Below, in pieces: positions 5,721 through 8,723 of a stretch of 8,723 nucleotides of DNA (positions within the stretch are counted from its first letter, which is position 1; each line of letters starts with the position of its first letter). The notes under the pieces were generated by a model, which worked only from the letters and a program-made list of their open reading frames with translations, was not told where the DNA came from and ran no database searches. The stretch lies in NCBI GenBank assembly GCA_013002375.1, contig JABDJW010000287.1, forward strand, positions 1 through 8,723, written 5' to 3'. The DNA is from Acidimicrobiales bacterium (GTDB lineage: Bacteria; Actinomycetota; Acidimicrobiia; Acidimicrobiales; SHLQ01). The translations under genes were made by a program, and so were the position numbers.

Positions 5721-8704
5721 TAGCGCTCCCCGAAGCGATGGCGACGGGCGCCGACGATCAGCGCCGTGCCGGCCACCAGGAAGAGCAGAGCCAACAACAG
5801 CAACGGGCCCGTCGATGTACCGGTGTACGACAGGTCTGGTGGCGTGTTCGGGTTTGTCGGCGTGACCGGTGGGGCCGGTGGAGGTGCCGGCGCCGTGGTC
5901 GTCGTGGTGGTGGCCGGCTGCTGTACCTGCTGCAGACCGCCGATCGCGACACCGGGGGCTCCGAAGCTGTCGAGGATCACGACCGCCCGGTTGTTGGTGC
6001 CGTAGTCCGAGCCATCATCGGCGGTGGACTGGGCGGCGAGAACCCAACCGGCGGGCGGCACGACCTCGATCTCGTACGTGCCCAGCGGCAGATCGTTGAA
6101 GGCGTAGTCACCGTTCACGTCGGTCACGGTTCGGGCGATCTCGACGCCGTTCTCGTCGAACAGGATCAACTCGACGCCGGCGATGGATGGCTCGCCCGGG
6201 TCCCGGACGCTGTCCAGATCGATGTCGGCGAAGATGTTGCCGACGATCGAGCCGATCGGCGCCACTGGGTCGGGTTCGTAGCCGAACTCCCCGGCATCGG
6301 TGTTCTCGCCGGCGGTGACGGTCACGGCGGTCGCACCATCGAGGGTGGCATCGGGATCAGCGGTTTGTGTCGTGGTGCCCGGCGGCAAGGTGCCGGCGTC
6401 GATCTGCAGCGTGTAGTCACCGGCCGGGAGGCCCGAGAAACTCACGGTGCCATCGGCGGCGGTGACCGCCGTTGCCACGACTGCGCCCCCAGCGTCGATC
6501 ACGTCGACCGTGACGCCCGGCAGCGGATCTTCGCCCGCGTCGCGAACACCGTCGCCGTTGGCGTCGACCCACACCGCGCTGGTGACCGAACCGGTCGCCG
6601 GCGGCGCGTCGGGCTGGTAGCCGAAGTCGGCGCCGGTGATCTGGCCGGCCCTGGCGACGGTCACATCGGTCTGGCCGTCGAGCACGGCATCGGGGTCGGC
6701 GGTTTGCGTGGTGGTGTCAGCCGGAAGCGTCGAGCTATCGACCACGATCGCATAGTCACCATCGGGGAGGTCGGCGAAGGAGAAGCCGCCGTCGGATCCG
6801 GTCACGGTCGAGGCGATCGGATTTCCGGCGCCATCGAGTAGGTCGACGGTTACCCCGGCGATCCCGGGCTCCCCGGGATCCTGGGTGCCGTTGCCGTCGG
6901 CGTCTTCGAAGACGATGGAGTCGATGCCGCCCAGCGGCTGGTAGCCGAATGAGCCGGCATCGAGATCCTGACCCGGCAACAAGGTGACGGCCGTTTCGCC
7001 GTCCAACGTTGCGTCCGGATCAGCGGTCAATGTCGAACCGGCCGGCACGGTGGCCGGGTCGACGACGAGCGTGTAGTCGCCGGCCGGCACATCGGGGAAG
7101 GTCACGACGCCCGAAGCGTCGGTCACGACCGTGGCGATGACGGTTCCGCCTGCATCGACCAAGTCGACCGAGACGCCGGCGAGGTCTGACTCGCCCGCAT
7201 CTTGGGCGCCACTGCCGTCGGCGTCTTCGAAGACCGACGCGGTGATGGTCCCCAGCGGCTGGAAGCCGAAGTCGATGTCGCTCTGATCGACGCCACCGAC
7301 GACGGTCAGCGAATGGCTGCCATCGAGAGTCGGGTCGGGATCGGCGGTCGGCGTCGTCGTGTCGGCCGGCAGCGTCGTGGTGTCGACCTCGACCGTGTAG
7401 TCGCCGCTCAACACACCGACGAACGAGTAGGTGCCATCGGCGGCCGTCGTCGCGGTCGCGACGACCGTGCCGCCATCGTCGAGCAGGTTCACCGTCACTC
7501 CGGCCAGGCCGGGCTCACCAACATCCTGCGTGCCATTGCCGTCGACATCGGCATAGATCGTGTCGCCGAGCGTGGACGTCAGCGGGTCGGGCTCGTAGGC
7601 GAAGTCGGCATCGGTCACGACTTCGCCGACGGTGACGGTCACCGTCGTCTCACCATCGAGAGTGCCGTCGCGATCGCCGGTGGGCGTCGTGACGTTGGCC
7701 GGTAGCGTGCCGGCGTCGATCCGCACCGTGTAGTCGCCGGCGGTCAAACCCGAGAACGCGTAGGCGCCGGAGCCATCGGTTGTCGCCGTGGCGACGACCG
7801 TGCCACCGGCATCGAGGAGGTCGATGGTGACGCCGGCGATACCGGGCTCCCCAGCATCGTGCGTGCCGCCGCCATCGCTGTCGGAGAACACGAGATCGCC
7901 GATGGTCGCCAGCGGCTGGAAGCCGAAGTCGGCGTCGGCCACGGTCTCACCCGGTGCCAGCGTCAGGCTGGTTTCACCATCGACGGTGGTGTCGGGGTCG
8001 CCCGACGGGGTCGTCGTGTTCGCGGGCAGCGTGCTGCCGTCGACCTGGACCGTGTAATCGCCGGCCGGCACATCGAGGAAGCTGTAGCTGCCCGAACCGT
8101 CGGTGACTTCGGTGGCGATCACCGTGCCGCCGGCATCGAGCAGATTGACCGTGACACCAGAGAGGCCGGACTCGCCGCCGTTCTGGGTGCCATTCCCGTC
8201 GTCGTCGGCATAGATCGTGTCACCGATCACGCCGAGCGGCTGGAAGCCGAAGTCGGTGTCGATTGCGTCGACACCGGCGCCCAGCGTGAGATTGGTCGCA
8301 CCGTCGATCGTCCCGTCGGGATCGCCGGTCGGGGTGATCGTGTCGGCCGGTAGCGTCGAGGCATCGACCTGCACGGTGTAGTCACCGGCCGGCAACCCGC
8401 TGAAGTTGTAGGTACCGGAACCGTCGGTGGCGATCGACGCGATGACGGAACCGCCGGCGTCGAGCAGGTTGACCGTCACGCCGGCCAGACCGGCTTCGCC
8501 GCCGTCCTGGGTGCCGTTGCCGTTGTCGTCGGCATAGATGGTGTCGCCAATCGATCCCAACGGTTGGTAGGCAAAGTCGGCGTCGGAGACCGCGCCCGCG
8601 GCCGACAAGACCACGGTGGTCTCACCATCGAGCGTGCCGTCACGGTCGCCCGTCGGGGTCGTCGTGTTGGCCGGCAGGGTCGAGGCATCGACCTGCACGG
8701 TGTA
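5720..8704 (-). CDS. Wall-anchored SdrD_B/Cna_B-type repeat protein (adhesin-like), 5' end missing
   Basis: At least 994 codons, open from the right edge to a TAG at 5722-5720. The visible part is a partial repeat unit plus eight tandem units of about 107-113 residues. Each begins with an acidic, calcium-type loop (DxxGxGTxDxGE), then GVTVxLLDAGG, TDGSGxYxFxxLPAGDYT and, in all but the last unit, DxxTLPAxTTTPTxDPDxTLDG. These are hallmarks of SdrD_B-like and Cna_B-like stalk domains in Gram-positive surface proteins. After the repeats come a Thr/Pro-rich wall-spanning stretch (PATTTTTTAPAPPPAPPV...), the sorting motif LSYTG, a hydrophobic segment (LLLLALLFLVAGTALIVGA) and a basic tail RRHRFGER. 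A sortase should cut between T and G and attach the protein to the wall. The N-terminal signal peptide and any ligand-binding head lie outside the window. A GTG at 8698-8696 looks like a start, but it is a Val codon inside a repeat (GDYTVQVD) and not the true start. Confidence 0.88.
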   Translation of the reverse strand, partial: YTVQVDASTLPANTTTPTGDRDGTLDGETTVVLSAAGAVSDADFAYQPLGSIGDTIYADDNGNGTQDGGEAGLAGVTVNLLDAGGSVIASIATDGSGTYNFSGLPAGDYTVQVDASTLPADTITPTGDPDGTIDGATNLTLGAGVDAIDTDFGFQPLGVIGDTIYADDDGNGTQNGGESGLSGVTVNLLDAGGTVIATEVTDGSGSYSFLDVPAGDYTVQVDGSTLPANTTTPSGDPDTTVDGETSLTLAPGETVADADFGFQPLATIGDLVFSDSDGGGTHDAGEPGIAGVTIDLLDAGGTVVATATTDGSGAYAFSGLTAGDYTVRIDAGTLPANVTTPTGDRDGTLDGETTVTVTVGEVVTDADFAYEPDPLTSTLGDTIYADVDGNGTQDVGEPGLAGVTVNLLDDGGTVVATATTAADGTYSFVGVLSGDYTVEVDTTTLPADTTTPTADPDPTLDGSHSLTVVGGVDQSDIDFGFQPLGTITASVFEDADGSGAQDAGESDLAGVSVDLVDAGGTVIATVVTDASGVVTFPDVPAGDYTLVVDPATVPAGSTLTADPDATLDGETAVTLLPGQDLDAGSFGYQPLGGIDSIVFEDADGNGTQDPGEPGIAGVTVDLLDGAGNPIASTVTGSDGGFSFADLPDGDYAIVVDSSTLPADTTTQTADPDAVLDGQTDVTVARAGQITGADFGYQPDAPPATGSVTSAVWVDANGDGVRDAGEDPLPGVTVDVIDAGGAVVATAVTAADGTVSFSGLPAGDYTLQIDAGTLPPGTTTQTADPDATLDGATAVTVTAGENTDAGEFGYEPDPVAPIGSIVGNIFADIDLDSVRDPGEPSIAGVELILFDENGVEIARTVTDVNGDYAFNDLPLGTYEIEVVPPAGWVLAAQSTADDGSDYGTNNRAVVILDSFGAPGVAIGGLQQVQQPATTTTTTAPAPPPAPPVTPTNPNTPPDLSYTGTSTGPLLLLALLFLVAGTALIVGARRHRFGER
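5724..5833 (-). other. Cell-wall sorting signal LSYTG plus membrane segment and basic tail
   Basis: LSYTG is encoded at 5833-5819. It is followed by TSTGP, a 19-residue hydrophobic run and RRHRFGER. The order motif, hydrophobic span, positive tail is the standard sortase substrate layout. The second residue is Ser rather than the Pro of classical LPxTG; such LxxTG variants are common among high-GC Gram-positive sortase substrates. No sortase gene is in this window. Confidence 0.8.
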
Positions 8705-8705
8705 G
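5942..8705 (-). repeat. Tandem array of one partial plus eight SdrD_B-like repeat units
   Basis: Reading in the coding direction the units are: U0 (partial) 8705-8549, U1 8548-8225 (324 nt), U2 8224-7901 (324), U3 7900-7568 (333), U4 7567-7244 (324), U5 7243-6923 (321), U6 6922-6584 (339), U7 6583-6245 (339) and U8 6244-5942 (about 303). U1, U2 and U4 share the opening GDTIYAD and an identical length. U5-U7 have diverged openings (TASVFED, DSIVFED, TSAVWVD). U8 lacks the 'STLPA...TLDG' insert and has a simpler end, LPLGTYEIEVVPPAGW. U0 and U1 share a 27-bp exact match exactly one period apart (8679-8705 and 8355-8381), which shows recent duplication or homogenisation. Confidence 0.85.
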
Positions 8706-8710
8706 GTGCA

Positions 8711-8723
8711 TGTCTCTTATACA
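8711..8723. other. Residual Tn5/Nextera mosaic-end adapter at the right edge
   Basis: The last 13 bases, TGTCTCTTATACA, match 13 consecutive bases (positions 2-14) of the Tn5 mosaic-end sequence used in Nextera libraries, which begins CTGTCTCTTATACA. The preceding bases 8706-8710 (GTGCA) already differ from the repeat consensus seen at the same place in the other units. This is library-derived sequence, not genome. Confidence 0.88.

Noticed and set aside
4946..6841. 631-codon open frame on the plus strand across the methyltransferase and repeat-protein genes
   Set aside because: It runs antisense through two well-supported genes. Its composition is Arg/Gly/Val/Asp-rich as expected of a GC-rich shadow frame, and it shows no domain motif.
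6245..8705. Repeats considered as a CRISPR array or minisatellite
   Set aside because: The period is about 324 nt and each unit is a coding domain in one continuous frame, so these are protein domain repeats.
8711..8723. Transposon end of a native mobile element
   Set aside because: The sequence is the engineered Tn5 mosaic end used in library preparation. It lies exactly at the contig edge with no transposase and no target duplication.

Overview
This is an 8.7 kb fragment of high-GC DNA from what looks like an actinobacterium, possibly a member of the Acidimicrobiia-type lineages. That placement is an inference. It rests on the strong GC bias at third codon positions, the GTG starts, the Thr/Pro-rich linkers of secreted proteins, and a Gram-positive LxxTG wall-sorting signal ending in Arg-rich residues. 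No rRNA, tRNA, CRISPR array, transposase or phage gene is visible.

Layout from left to right: (1) 1-221, minus strand, the 5' end of a probable FkbM-type methyltransferase that runs off the left edge. (2) 313-2277, minus strand, a large secreted or membrane-tethered beta-propeller protein with C-terminal Ig-like and fibronectin III-like domains. (3) 2444-3049, minus strand, a GNAT acetyltransferase. (4) 3053-3138, a short divergent intergenic region with three direct copies of an octamer. (5) 3139-4870, plus strand, a two-gene unit with a 1-nt gap: a secreted protein of unrecognised family, then a lipoprotein with a Thr/Pro linker and an FN3-like domain. (6) 4919-5644, minus strand, a class I SAM methyltransferase that converges on the lipoprotein gene. 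(7) 5720 to the right edge, minus strand, the 3' part of a wall-anchored adhesin-like protein built from SdrD_B/Cna_B-type repeats of about 108 residues, ending in an LSYTG sorting signal.

Four of the seven genes encode exported proteins: a propeller, a secreted protein, a lipoprotein and a wall-anchored repeat protein. The fragment is therefore mainly a cell-surface locus, with three small-molecule or glycan-modifying enzymes between the surface genes. No sortase is present here, and no single pathway ties all the genes together.

The right end is not native DNA. The last 13 bases match the Tn5/Nextera mosaic-end adapter, and the reading frame leaves the repeat consensus just before it. The repeat-protein gene is therefore cut inside its repeat array. 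Its apparent GTG start near the edge is an artefact, and the true number of repeats is unknown. I found no convincing evidence of a wholly new biological system. The best candidate for novelty is the secreted protein/lipoprotein pair at 3139-4870.
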